This document shows, one piece after another, positions 35,829 through 44,425 of a stretch of 64,000 nt of DNA. Made by a program: the position numbers and the translations under genes. This stretch comes from SHAN690 sp038131955 (GTDB lineage Bacteria; Bacteroidota; Bacteroidia; Flavobacteriales_G; Salibacteraceae). The stretch covers positions 1 through 64,000 of the forward strand of contig JAYPQK010000012.1 in NCBI GenBank assembly GCA_038131955.1, in the 5' to 3' direction. The notes beneath the pieces were generated by a model. It did not search any database. It saw only the letters and a program-made list of their open reading frames with translations, and was not told the DNA's origin. Every line of letters begins with the position of its first letter. Within the stretch, counting starts at the first letter, position 1.

Positions 35829-37421
35829 ATGATGAGTAGAGCGTTGGTGCTAGCGTTGGGGATGATCTTAGCCATCGGAGTCGGTGAGAAAGCGCATGCT
35901 CAAACGTCGCAACTCAAGCTCAATGTCTTAGAACTAGGCGCAATCAATGATAGCACCCAGCTATCGACAGGAGCCATCCAATCAGCTATCGATTCATGCT
36001 TCTTCAACGGCGGAGGCGTCGTTTATCTTCCAGAAGGAGATTTCCTGACCGGTACACTGATCCTGAAATCCAATGTCACCCTCTTCCTAGAGAAAGGTGC
36101 TCGTCTTCATGCCAGCCGAAATATCGATGACTACCGAATGCCGCTCGATAATGCTACGCGTCCGATCTTGATCTATGCAAACGGCGCAACCAATCTCTCC
36201 ATTGCCGGTGAAGGGATCATTGAAGGACATGCGCAGCACGTCTACGAAGACCTCCGTGAAGTGGATAACTTCATCCGTGAGATCACCGAAAACGCTGTGG
36301 TTGCAGGCGTGGAAATGAAGCGCTACTACATCGAGCGACCAGACGTGGGCTTGGTATGGTTCACCGACTGCGACTCTGTTCGTATCGAGGATGTAACCAT
36401 GGATGCCTCGTCGTTCTGGACCTTGCATATCATGAGGAGTCGCCAGATCGCGATCGAGCAGGTCAAGATCTATTCGAGTTTAGAGAAGGGGGTGAATGCA
36501 GACGGAATCGATATCAACTCCTGTCAAGATGTACTGATCAAAGGTTGTCGCATCGTTACGGGTGATGACGCAATAGCGTTGAAGACATGGTTTGAGCTAC
36601 CATGCGAGAATGTACTGGTGACCGATTGCGAGCTTTCGTCGTCTTCATCCGCTTTCAAGATCGGCACGGAGTCGTACAGTGACATCCGAAACGTCAAGGT
36701 AGAGCGCTGTAAGATATTCGACTCAAATCGTGGTCTTGGGATCGTCGTCCGTGACGGTGGAACAGTAGATAACGTAGAGTTTTCACAGATCCAGATCGAG
36801 TGCAAGCGTCGCCACTTCAACTGGTGGGGTAATGGTGATCCTATTTGTATACTCCTCACGAAGCGAAACTCAACATCTGAGCAAAGCCACATTCGCAATT
36901 TGAAGTTTACCAATATCCAAGCGGTGGCGGAAGGAACATCGGGTATCTACAGTGAGCATGGAGTAGACATCGAGAACATCACGTTTGAGAATGTGGAGAT
37001 CAAGATGAACCCTGAGAGCTATGTCGATAAGCGAGCCACGCATGCGTTTTATGCTGAGCACGTCAAAGGGCTAGAGTTTAGAAAATGCTCAGTCCAATGG
37101 AGCGAAGAGGAGGAACCGGCTTGGGGAAGTGCCTTGGCCACTCATTTGGTGGATGGATTGACCATCTTCGGAATGCGTGCTCGACAAGGTATCGCAGGAA
37201 GCACAACTCCTGTCATGGCTTTCAATGAGACTAAAAATGCACGATTGGAAAGTGTGTTACCGCTGGATGGAGCTGAGCTCTTCTTGTCGGTAACGGGAAC
37301 ATCGAGTGAGCAGATCGAGGTCACGACGATGACCCACGGAGCAGGTGATGTGCAATGGCTGGAAGTGGGGCAGGAGGTTGAAAAAGCTAATTCAGTAAAG
37401 GTGTTGGAAGATGCGAACTAA
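35829..37421 (+). CDS. Secreted glycoside hydrolase family 28 (polygalacturonase-like)
   Basis: The 530-residue protein has a signal peptide (ending EKAHAQ) and a right-handed beta-helix. The family motifs NADGID and GDDAIALK supply the catalytic Asp residues. The usual GHG histidine and RIK motif are not evident: the sequence reads SSSSAFKIGTES and LGIVVRDGG there. This matches a divergent GH28 clade seen in Bacteroidota, acting on galacturonan, rhamnogalacturonan or similar chains. It overlaps the next gene by 11 bases. Confidence 0.85.
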   Translation: MMSRALVLALGMILAIGVGEKAHAQTSQLKLNVLELGAINDSTQLSTGAIQSAIDSCFFNGGGVVYLPEGDFLTGTLILKSNVTLFLEKGARLHASRNIDDYRMPLDNATRPILIYANGATNLSIAGEGIIEGHAQHVYEDLREVDNFIREITENAVVAGVEMKRYYIERPDVGLVWFTDCDSVRIEDVTMDASSFWTLHIMRSRQIAIEQVKIYSSLEKGVNADGIDINSCQDVLIKGCRIVTGDDAIALKTWFELPCENVLVTDCELSSSSSAFKIGTESYSDIRNVKVERCKIFDSNRGLGIVVRDGGTVDNVEFSQIQIECKRRHFNWWGNGDPICILLTKRNSTSEQSHIRNLKFTNIQAVAEGTSGIYSEHGVDIENITFENVEIKMNPESYVDKRATHAFYAEHVKGLEFRKCSVQWSEEEEPAWGSALATHLVDGLTIFGMRARQGIAGSTTPVMAFNETKNARLESVLPLDGAELFLSVTGTSSEQIEVTTMTHGAGDVQWLEVGQEVEKANSVKVLEDAN

Positions 37422-37905
37422 GATCGTCATATTGGTTGTTATCCTCCTGGCTGCGATGAACCTCACAGCACAAGACGTGGAGTTCAAAGAAGAGTTCAAG
37501 TACCATTCCGGCGCGAGGATCGAGTATGATCGCGGACGACCTAACTTGCAAAAGAAGTATGAGGTGATCCCCGGCGATAGGTTGGTGTTTGAGTACATCA
37601 CGAATAACGCGGGCGAATCTGGGAATGCGATGGTGGCGGAGACCTACATCAGTTTTCAAGTGGGCGATACGGCAGATGCCTTCGTATTGAACGCGGATGA
37701 CTTTGAGAGCAGTAAAGCCATCTACATTCAGATGTGTCGCTGTCAGGATAAAGGAATTCAGCCTTTGAATCGAGGAACGATCAAAGGAAAGAAGGATAAA
37801 AATGGAATCTGGAACGTCGAGGTCGATGCCTATGCTACCGGTCGAAGATCCGGTGGAACGTATCACCTAGAGGTCAGCGGCGCTTTCAAAGAAAAGTCGG
37901 AGTGA
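37411..37905 (+). CDS. Small secreted protein within the GH28-GH78 operon
   Basis: The 164-residue protein has a signal peptide (ending MNLTAQ) and a beta-rich mature part. It overlaps both GH genes, so it is co-translated with them. I do not recognise a family; an accessory role in polysaccharide breakdown is inference from position only. Confidence 0.6.
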   Translation: MRTKIVILVVILLAAMNLTAQDVEFKEEFKYHSGARIEYDRGRPNLQKKYEVIPGDRLVFEYITNNAGESGNAMVAETYISFQVGDTADAFVLNADDFESSKAIYIQMCRCQDKGIQPLNRGTIKGKKDKNGIWNVEVDAYATGRRSGGTYHLEVSGAFKEKSE

Positions 37906-40643
37906 GGATTACTTCCAGTTGGATCGGATGTGTGATGATCGCTTTGAGCGTGCTAACCGCATGCTCGGAACAGCAATCGGATATGACCCTGTCCGACCTG
38001 CGGGTAAACTACATGGCTGATCCCGTTGGATTGGATGAAGAGCCTAGCTTTAGCTGGAAGCTCGAGGCACCCGGGCGGCAGCGCAAACAATCGGCTTATA
38101 GGATCTTGGTCGGGACGAGTCCAGAGGAACTTCAGCATGACCGTGCTGATGTTTGGGACAGCGGCAAGCGTGACTCAGATGCGCAGCTACACATACCTTT
38201 CGAAGGCGATACGCTCATGGCGGATCAGCGCTACTACTGGAAGGTACAGGTCTGGGACGAAACTGGAGCGCCTTCTCCTTGGAGTGAGATGGCTACTTGG
38301 AGTTCCGGGTTGATGGTCTCCTCGAATTGGGAAGCCGAATGGATCGGTCCGTCTTTGGAATTGCAGCGCGAAGGTATGCAGCCCAAACCGTGGGGGAATG
38401 GGATCAAGAAGAACAACACCTACGTGGCTACCCCAGCCCAGAATTACCGAAAGACTTTTTCTCTAGAAGAACAACCTGTGCGCGCACCGCTTCACGTTTC
38501 TGCACATGGGGTCTATACCGTATTCATCAATGGAAAGCGGGTTGGGAAGGATGAATTCACGCCCGGTTGGACCGAGTACAGAAAGCGGTTGTACTACAAC
38601 AGCTATGATGTCGCTGACCTCCTACAGCAAGGCGAGAATACCATTGCCGTTATCGTTGCCGATGGATGGTACCGAGGTATGATCGCCAATCGACGACAAT
38701 CCTACTATGGGAAATACCTGGCCCTGTTGGCTCAGATGGAAGTGGAGCTTCCTGACGGAAAGCGTGAGAAGGTCTTGACCGATGAATCGTGGAAGTTCAG
38801 TTTTGGTCCAATTGTCGAGAGCGACATGCAGGGCGGTGAGACCTACGATGGGCGCAAGGAAATGAGCGGATGGGATCGCTCAGGGTTTGAAGATGCTTCT
38901 TGGCTTTCTGTGGAGTCTACCGACACGATCAACTATCCCGATGCAGGATACCCGGGCATTCCTGTCCGCAAGGTGGGTGAAGTGGAACCCGTCCGATTGA
39001 CACAAAGGGCTCCGCGCCAATGGGTCGTGGACATGGGGCAGAACTATGCGGGTTGGGTGAGATTGAAGGTCAGTGGAAACGTCGGAGATAGTATTACACT
39101 TCGCTTTGCCGAACACCTCAATGAGGATGGTAGCCTGCACACCCGTAACCTCCGTACGGTAAGAGCGAACGACACCTATGTCGTAGGAAAGGAAGGAGAG
39201 CAAAAATGGGAACCGATGTTTACCTACCACGGCTTCAGGTACGTCGAGGTAAGCGGTCCGAATGATTTAAAAAAGGAGGACATCATCGGAGTGGTATTGG
39301 GCTCTGACCTGGAGCATACAGGCAGTTTTTCTTGCTCGGATCCGTTGATCGAACAGATCGACCAGAACATTGGTTGGAGTCTGCGGTCCAACTATTTCGA
39401 TGTTCCCACCGATTGTCCACAACGGGATGAACGAATGGGCTGGACCGGTGATGCGCAGCTTTTCTTTGGCACAGCGGCCTATCACATGAATGTCGCGCCT
39501 TTCTTTCGGAAGTGGCTATTCGATATTGAGGACGGACAGTTTCGGGAGGGTAGCTTCCCTAGTACGGCTCCGAGGGTGTATTACCGAGTCGCGTCGGGTT
39601 GGGGTGATGCTGGCGTCATTATTCCGTGGGAACTCTACGAGATGTATGACGATGTTTCCTTTTTGAGGAGACATGTACCCTCCATGGAGCGGTGGATGGC
39701 TTATCTGGATTCCATCAGTCCTGACGGGATCAGTCGAATGGGCAGCTATGGCGACTGGCAGAACCTAGATGATGAGGTGCCGATTCGCGTATTCTCCACG
39801 GCTTATTGGAAGCAGAGCGCTGAATTGATGTCTAAGATCCATACGGTACTTGGGAATGCGGAAAAAGCGGCTGATTACAAGAATTTAACCGCAGAGATCG
39901 CGCGGGCGTTTAACGATTCATTGATCGCCTTGGGAGGACTGGTGGAAGGTGAAACGCAGTCCGGTCAGATCATGGCCTTGTATTTCGAGATGGTTCCTGA
40001 GGAGAGAAAACCAGTTGTGTTTGGACATTTGGTGAAGATGATCGAAGAAAATGATACGGCCTTGAGTACGGGCATTCACGGCACGCGCATGGCGTTAGAG
40101 GTGCTTTCACAGCATGGTCGTTCGGATCTGGCCTATGCCTTACTCCAGCGTGCCGAGTATCCTTCGTGGGGCTATCAGGTCGAGCAAGGTGCAACCACCA
40201 TCTGGGAGAGATGGGATAGCCAAAAGCGCGAGGTGGGAATGCATGAGGATAGTACTAACTCATTGAATCACTACGCCTTCGGTTCGATGGGAGAGTGGTT
40301 TTATAGTCATATCGGAGGAATACGAAATGGCGGTGAGGGGTATAAGCACACCTTGATCGCTCCGGAATGGGGAGGTAGGCTCACGCACGCTGATGTGAGC
40401 TATACTTCACTCCGCGGTACGATTCGGTCCAATTGGACAGTGACGGATCAGGAAACGACGTTGGACGTCACGGTTCCGGTCAATACCACAGCAGAGATCA
40501 TTCTTCCGATCAAGGAGAGTGTCTATGAAAGTGGCAAGCCGATCACTGAATGCGAGGATTTGAGGGTGCTGGAGGGCAATGGTACATGCAAGGTTCTGGT
40601 CGGATCAGGTAGCTATTCGTTTCGCTGGAATGGAGGGATGTGA
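37902..40643 (+). CDS. Lipoprotein glycoside hydrolase family 78 alpha-L-rhamnosidase
   Basis: The 913-residue protein starts with GTG and has the lipobox SVLTAC. It has an N-terminal beta-sandwich with a fibronectin-like start (LRVNYMADPVGLDEEPSFSW), a second sandwich domain, and the (alpha/alpha)6 catalytic domain. That domain has DCPQRDERMGWTGDAQ, which holds the general acid region of GH78. It removes terminal alpha-L-rhamnose, for example from rhamnogalacturonan. The locus has no SusC/SusD pair, sulfatase or regulator in view. Confidence 0.9.
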   Translation: MRITSSWIGCVMIALSVLTACSEQQSDMTLSDLRVNYMADPVGLDEEPSFSWKLEAPGRQRKQSAYRILVGTSPEELQHDRADVWDSGKRDSDAQLHIPFEGDTLMADQRYYWKVQVWDETGAPSPWSEMATWSSGLMVSSNWEAEWIGPSLELQREGMQPKPWGNGIKKNNTYVATPAQNYRKTFSLEEQPVRAPLHVSAHGVYTVFINGKRVGKDEFTPGWTEYRKRLYYNSYDVADLLQQGENTIAVIVADGWYRGMIANRRQSYYGKYLALLAQMEVELPDGKREKVLTDESWKFSFGPIVESDMQGGETYDGRKEMSGWDRSGFEDASWLSVESTDTINYPDAGYPGIPVRKVGEVEPVRLTQRAPRQWVVDMGQNYAGWVRLKVSGNVGDSITLRFAEHLNEDGSLHTRNLRTVRANDTYVVGKEGEQKWEPMFTYHGFRYVEVSGPNDLKKEDIIGVVLGSDLEHTGSFSCSDPLIEQIDQNIGWSLRSNYFDVPTDCPQRDERMGWTGDAQLFFGTAAYHMNVAPFFRKWLFDIEDGQFREGSFPSTAPRVYYRVASGWGDAGVIIPWELYEMYDDVSFLRRHVPSMERWMAYLDSISPDGISRMGSYGDWQNLDDEVPIRVFSTAYWKQSAELMSKIHTVLGNAEKAADYKNLTAEIARAFNDSLIALGGLVEGETQSGQIMALYFEMVPEERKPVVFGHLVKMIEENDTALSTGIHGTRMALEVLSQHGRSDLAYALLQRAEYPSWGYQVEQGATTIWERWDSQKREVGMHEDSTNSLNHYAFGSMGEWFYSHIGGIRNGGEGYKHTLIAPEWGGRLTHADVSYTSLRGTIRSNWTVTDQETTLDVTVPVNTTAEIILPIKESVYESGKPITECEDLRVLEGNGTCKVLVGSGSYSFRWNGGM

Positions 40644-40805
40644 TGAATAGTCATTCAGAGGAGCAAGGGCCTCAATTTTTAGCCATATCTATCCAAGGGC
40701 ATTTTTTGCTTATCGGTGATTGGTACCGTTTCCGTTCCTTTGAGCGTGATTAAGCAGCGATGCAACGATAGGATCGCGAATCACCAGAGAAATAATGATA
40801 AGCAA

Positions 40806-41165
40806 ATGAGAAGATTCTTGACTTTGGTAACCCTCGTGTTAATGATCACCTCATGCGGTGTCGACGGACAGAATGGGAGTGGTGAAGCGATTTCCGAGAT
40901 TCATGCGAATTGGATCCTGAAAGGATCGGAAGAGAGTAAGTTCGGGGCAACGACTTTGTTGTTGTCTGAAGACGGAACCTACATCTGGAATTTTGGTGAT
41001 TACCAGGGAGAAGGCAACTTCACGGTACAAGACAACAATGGTCTGCGATCCATCACCTTTGCCAAGGACCCTTTGAAGATATTGGGGCTAGATGAGGATT
41101 CACTGATTCTATTTCAAAGACAGGATACGATCGATCGCACTTGGCGATTTTACAAAGAGAGGTAG
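40806..41165 (+). CDS. Small lipoprotein, lipocalin-like
   Basis: The 119-residue lipoprotein (lipobox LMITSC) has a small beta-barrel-like mature part: NWILKGSEESKFGATTLLL, TYIWNFGDYQGEGNF and DSLILFQRQD. This is similar in style to lipocalin-like or META-type domains. The start at 40,806 gives the signal peptide. Role unknown. Confidence 0.55.
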   Translation: MRRFLTLVTLVLMITSCGVDGQNGSGEAISEIHANWILKGSEESKFGATTLLLSEDGTYIWNFGDYQGEGNFTVQDNNGLRSITFAKDPLKILGLDEDSLILFQRQDTIDRTWRFYKER

Positions 41166-41192
41166 TCGGATTTGCTACCTAGGAGAAATAAG

Positions 41193-41218
41193 AAAAGGCC
41201 CTGATTCAGAGCCTTTTT
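41193..41218. terminator. Bidirectional terminator between convergent lipoprotein genes
   Basis: AAAAGGC pairs with GCCTTTT, and the inner CTGA-CAG continues the stem. A-tract and T-tract on either side allow use in both directions. Confidence 0.85.
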
Positions 41219-41240
41219 CATCTGTCATCGGCTTTAGGGA

Positions 41241-41729
41241 TCAATCGATCTTCTCCCATTCCATTTCTACAAGCTTCCCATCGAAGCCAATGGTGTTGTT
41301 AGACTTTAGTTTGATGGTTTTACGGGTCATGTCGACCACGTCGTAGGTGCCGCTAAGATCTTGGCACTGCTGTATAGCATCGACCATATGCTCTTCTCCA
41401 TCTTCTTCGTTGTGATCATGTTCGTGCTGATCACCATCCTCGGATTGGTTGGCGATGTACAGTAGAGCGCCTTTTTCATCAAACTGCCAAGCGAATTCAG
41501 CGTGACTCTGTTCAATCTCCCATTCTCCTGTACATACCTCTTCATAGATATCGCAATCGGAGAAAATGAGTTCGGCAAGGTGGTCGTCATGCTCTTCTTC
41601 AACACCATCTACGATCAACTTGGAAATGGACCAAACTTCACCTTCGAGTCGGTTTGAGAATGTTTGTGTTTTGTTGCAACCGCTGGAGATCCCTAGGACC
41701 ACAGCGGCAAGTATGAATAGCCTTCTCAT
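41241..41729 (-). CDS. Lipoprotein with His/Glu/Asp-rich loop
   Basis: The 162-residue lipoprotein (lipobox ISSGC) has a lipocalin-like barrel pattern and an insert DGDQHEHDHNEEDGEEHMVD, which looks metal-binding. The ATG start is at 41,729; a TTG two codons earlier is possible. It begins 6 bases after the stop of the preceding lipoprotein gene, so they form an operon with the His-rich protein. Confidence 0.6.
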   Translation of the reverse strand: MRRLFILAAVVLGISSGCNKTQTFSNRLEGEVWSISKLIVDGVEEEHDDHLAELIFSDCDIYEEVCTGEWEIEQSHAEFAWQFDEKGALLYIANQSEDGDQHEHDHNEEDGEEHMVDAIQQCQDLSGTYDVVDMTRKTIKLKSNNTIGFDGKLVEMEWEKID

Positions 41730-41735
41730 GATCAA

Positions 41736-42308
41736 TTAATTGATGGTTACGTTAAAATGGATTTCGACGTCGATGTCTCCCGGAGCACAAGTGCCGTCCT
41801 TTTGGCCGTCAGGTTGATGCTTCAAGATCAAATGCAGATCTCCTGAAGATATGGCCAAAGCGTTCCACGAAGACATCAGTCCAACTTCAAAGATTCCATC
41901 TGAGTCTGTTCTATTTATCTCCAGCGCAGAAGTGAGATCACCTTCTGGCTCAATGCAGATGATGTGTTCGTCATCTTCTTCCATGATCTCTGCTGTGATA
42001 TCCTCCGCAGTGGCCCCTGACTCATCCAAGAAGCGAACTGAAACGGTATAGGTAGTTCCGGAGTCTAGAACGATGTCGTCGATGATCGGAGCGTTACCTC
42101 CTGGACCATCTGGATCGGACCACGAAACATGAAACTCGGCGGATGTGGCCTCATTTGTGAAATGGAGTTCTACAGTAGTTATCTCCTCCGGCTCGTTCAC
42201 CACGGGTTGAGGAAATTCAGGTTGATCGTCATCTTTTTTACACGATCCGAGTGAAATTATTGATGCAAGGACCATTATAGTCCCAACAATGCGAAAGTTT
42301 GTGTTCAT
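41736..42308 (-). CDS. Acidic lipoprotein, likely metal-cluster partner
   Basis: The 190-residue lipoprotein (lipobox SLGSCKKDDD) has a beta-rich mature domain (TTVELHFTNEATSAEFHVSW) and acidic patches such as MEEDDEHIICIEPEGD. Similar lipoproteins accompany TonB-dependent metal receptors in other Bacteroidota, but no receptor is present here. Function is inferred from neighbours only. Confidence 0.6.
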   Translation of the reverse strand: MNTNFRIVGTIMVLASIISLGSCKKDDDQPEFPQPVVNEPEEITTVELHFTNEATSAEFHVSWSDPDGPGGNAPIIDDIVLDSGTTYTVSVRFLDESGATAEDITAEIMEEDDEHIICIEPEGDLTSALEINRTDSDGIFEVGLMSSWNALAISSGDLHLILKHQPDGQKDGTCAPGDIDVEIHFNVTIN

Positions 42309-42390
42309 CGTTGATTGAATAATTGAAATAGAATGGATGTGAGCGCAGTCTAAATGGGCTCACGATCAATTGAATAATAGACCGGAAAAT

Positions 42391-42795
42391 TCAACTCAAC
42401 GATGGGGGAGCACGACCTAAGCGGATGAGCGAAAACTCAGCAAGATACTGAGTAGGGTGGTCGACAGATTTCCAAGCCCAAACCAAAGTCCGACTAACAG
42501 AAGACTCGTCATCAGGAAGCGTGTAGATCCTGGTGGTAAGCCAGTCGCACAACTCGCAGTGGTCATGGTGATCAGACAGGTGTCCATCGTGCTCACAAGA
42601 GGTGATGCCCTCATGATGCACGGTCATACGGTGGCACGCATCGTTCTCCAGTTCCACCGAGCATTCCCCGTGACGCGTTTCATGCGCATGACTATCCTCA
42701 TGCCTGAGCAGCACGTGCATATCCGGCACAAAGAGCAAGGCAACAGCAAGGGTCGCCAGAGCACATTTTAAGATATGTAAGAGTCGATTGCTCAC
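42391..42795 (-). CDS. His-rich, DUF2946-like small secreted protein
   Basis: The 134-residue protein starts with GTG and has a hydrophobic leader helix (LATLAVALLFVPDMHVLL). It is then very rich in His, Asp and Cys (RHEDSHAHETRHGECSVELE, CEHDGHLSDHHDHCELCDW) and ends with RAPPSLS. This is the pattern of small metal-responsive DUF2946-like proteins in zinc or copper loci. It heads a three-gene minus-strand operon. Confidence 0.6.
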   Translation of the reverse strand: MSNRLLHILKCALATLAVALLFVPDMHVLLRHEDSHAHETRHGECSVELENDACHRMTVHHEGITSCEHDGHLSDHHDHCELCDWLTTRIYTLPDDESSVSRTLVWAWKSVDHPTQYLAEFSLIRLGRAPPSLS

Positions 42796-42935
42796 GGGTT
42801 CGAAATTACTAAACGTGAATCGATCGATTTTGGTTGGGAGAGGGTGAAGAATTAAATCGGATTTGGATGCAGGATGAGGATTGGAGTGCTAAGCTGTTGG
42901 TGAGAGGTTCATATCCAATCAATCTCTCGTATCTT

Positions 42936-43916
42936 CTATGAAATCATCTTGATCGGCTTCTTCTTGATCATCCCACCACGAACGTCCTTCACCGAGTTGA
43001 AAACGATAAATGCCTTCGGATCAACTTTATCGATCTCCGTGATTAACTCAGCTACTTCGAGACGTGTTATCACCGTATAGAGTACATCGGTTTCCATCGG
43101 AAGGTTTTTGGGTCTATTCAGGCCCTTCTGTCCTTTCAGCAAAGTACACCCGCGACCGAGCTTGTTGATAATCACTGAGCGTACCTGTTCATGGTGGTCT
43201 GAGATGATGGTCACCGCCGTGAATTCTTCTATACCATCAATAATTAAGTCCACGGTACGAGAGGCAGCGAAGTAGGTCAGGATAGCGTAGAGTGCTACTT
43301 CAACTGACAAGACATAAGCTGATACAGAGAAAATGATGAGATTGAAGATGAGAATGATGTTACCTACGGTAAGACTGGACCGTCGACTTATGTAGATCGC
43401 AAGCACCTCCGTTCCATCGATAATGGCACCACCGCGAATTGCAGCACCAATTCCTCCGCCGAGAAAGAAGCCTCCGAAGATGGCTATGAGCAGTTTGTCT
43501 TCGGTGACGACAGGAACGGGGATGAGGTAAACGGACACTGCGAGCAATAAGATGGCTCCAACACTTTTAAGCGCAAATCGACGGCCGATGGTGCGAAATC
43601 CTAGAAAGATGAAAGGTGTGTTTAGAACTACGATCAAGAAGGCCACGTCTAACCGCGTGAGTTCATGCACTAGAAGTGAGATACCTACTACACTACCATC
43701 TATGAAGCCATTGGGGATAAGGAAGCCTGACAAGCCGAATGTAGCTGAAAGTACTCCGACCACCAGAAAGGTGAATCGCGAAAGTTCTGAAGTCAGCTCG
43801 ATCTCAATTTCTCGCGCCCTTCGCAGCGTTCGGAAGTCTTAACTCTTCTTTTCAGGATGCGCCTTATAGTACTTGCGCACCCGTTCGATGATGAAGTGGT
43901 GGATGAAAGGAATCAT
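42936..43916 (-). pseudogene. YitT/DUF2179 family membrane protein with an in-frame TAA
   Basis: The C-terminal part (frame from 43,838 down to 42,936) encodes a YitT-family protein: about five membrane helices (GVLSATFGLSGFLIPNGFID, GGIGAAIRGGAIIDGTEVLA) followed by a DUF2179 cytoplasmic domain (EEFTAVTIISDHHEQVRSVI, LKGQKG). No ATG lies near the start. The same frame continues upstream through TAA at 43,839-43,841 to ATG 43,916, encoding MIPFIHHFIIERVRKYYKAH then PEKKS. This looks like the normal N-terminus, so I read it as a gene cut by one nonsense codon. A GTG at 43,763 could still give a shortened protein. Confidence 0.65.
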
Positions 43917-44031
43917 ATAGAGTGCTTTAAGCTGTCGGTTCTAAGCCTTCAGTTATTTGATCTGCAAGTTCTGTATTTAGAGTAACTGTAGCAAGTCAAC
44001 ACTTGAGGAGAGCTGGCTCGACTCAAGCACG

Positions 44032-44063
44032 AAAAAAGCCTCGCCGCGAAGCGGAAAGGCTTT
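44032..44063 (-). terminator. Terminator downstream of tRNA-Pro
   Basis: Read on the minus strand, AAAGCCT pairs with AGGCTTT with an inner CCGC-GCGG helix, and a run of T follows. It lies 11 bases past the tRNA 3' end. Confidence 0.75.
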
Positions 44064-44073
44064 GATCATCAAG

Positions 44074-44148
44074 TCGGGATGACTGGATTCGAACCAGCGG
44101 CCACACGCCCCCCAGACGTGTACTCTAACCGGGCTGAGCTACATCCCG
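44074..44148 (-). tRNA. tRNA-Pro(GGG)
   Basis: The minus strand folds as a cloverleaf: acceptor CGGGATG against CATCCCG, D arm with GGTTA, anticodon stem CACGT-GCGTG with loop CTGGGGG (anticodon GGG), variable TGGCC, and T arm with GGTTCGAATCC. The discriminator base is A and no CCA is encoded, so the 3' end must be made by RNase Z and the CCA enzyme. Confidence 0.93.
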
Positions 44149-44210
44149 AACAAATTCAGCTCAAAAATATCATTCAAACGACTGGGTTGGACCATCCTGA
44201 AACTTTAGAA

Positions 44211-44259
44211 CCCCCAGACGTGTACTCTAACCGGTCTCGCCGTGGCGAGATACATCCCG
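44211..44259 (-). pseudogene. Broken 5' half of a second tRNA-Pro(GGG) copy
   Basis: Read on the minus strand, it repeats CGGGATGTA at the 5' end and CCGGTTAGAGTACACGTCTG plus GGGG of the intact gene, then diverges in the anticodon loop. The D-stem part is replaced by TCTCGCC-AC-GGCGAGA, a perfect 7-bp hairpin. It lies 63 bases upstream of the intact tRNA in the same orientation. Confidence 0.8.
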
Positions 44260-44425
44260 AACAGGTGTGCAAATATGCATGTGATTTTTGAAAGAGTAAA
44301 GGGGTTATGGACTTGACTACTGACTCTCGTTTCAAAATCATGGAGCCTCATTGTTAATACCTTTTCCATCACTCCCTTAGCGGATTGATTTCTCTGTTCT
44401 ACCCTAGTTGCAACCCTAGAGCCCG

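Noticed and set aside
41194..41218. attC-like site
   Set aside because: It is a simple terminator hairpin between convergent genes, without R'' and R' core boxes.
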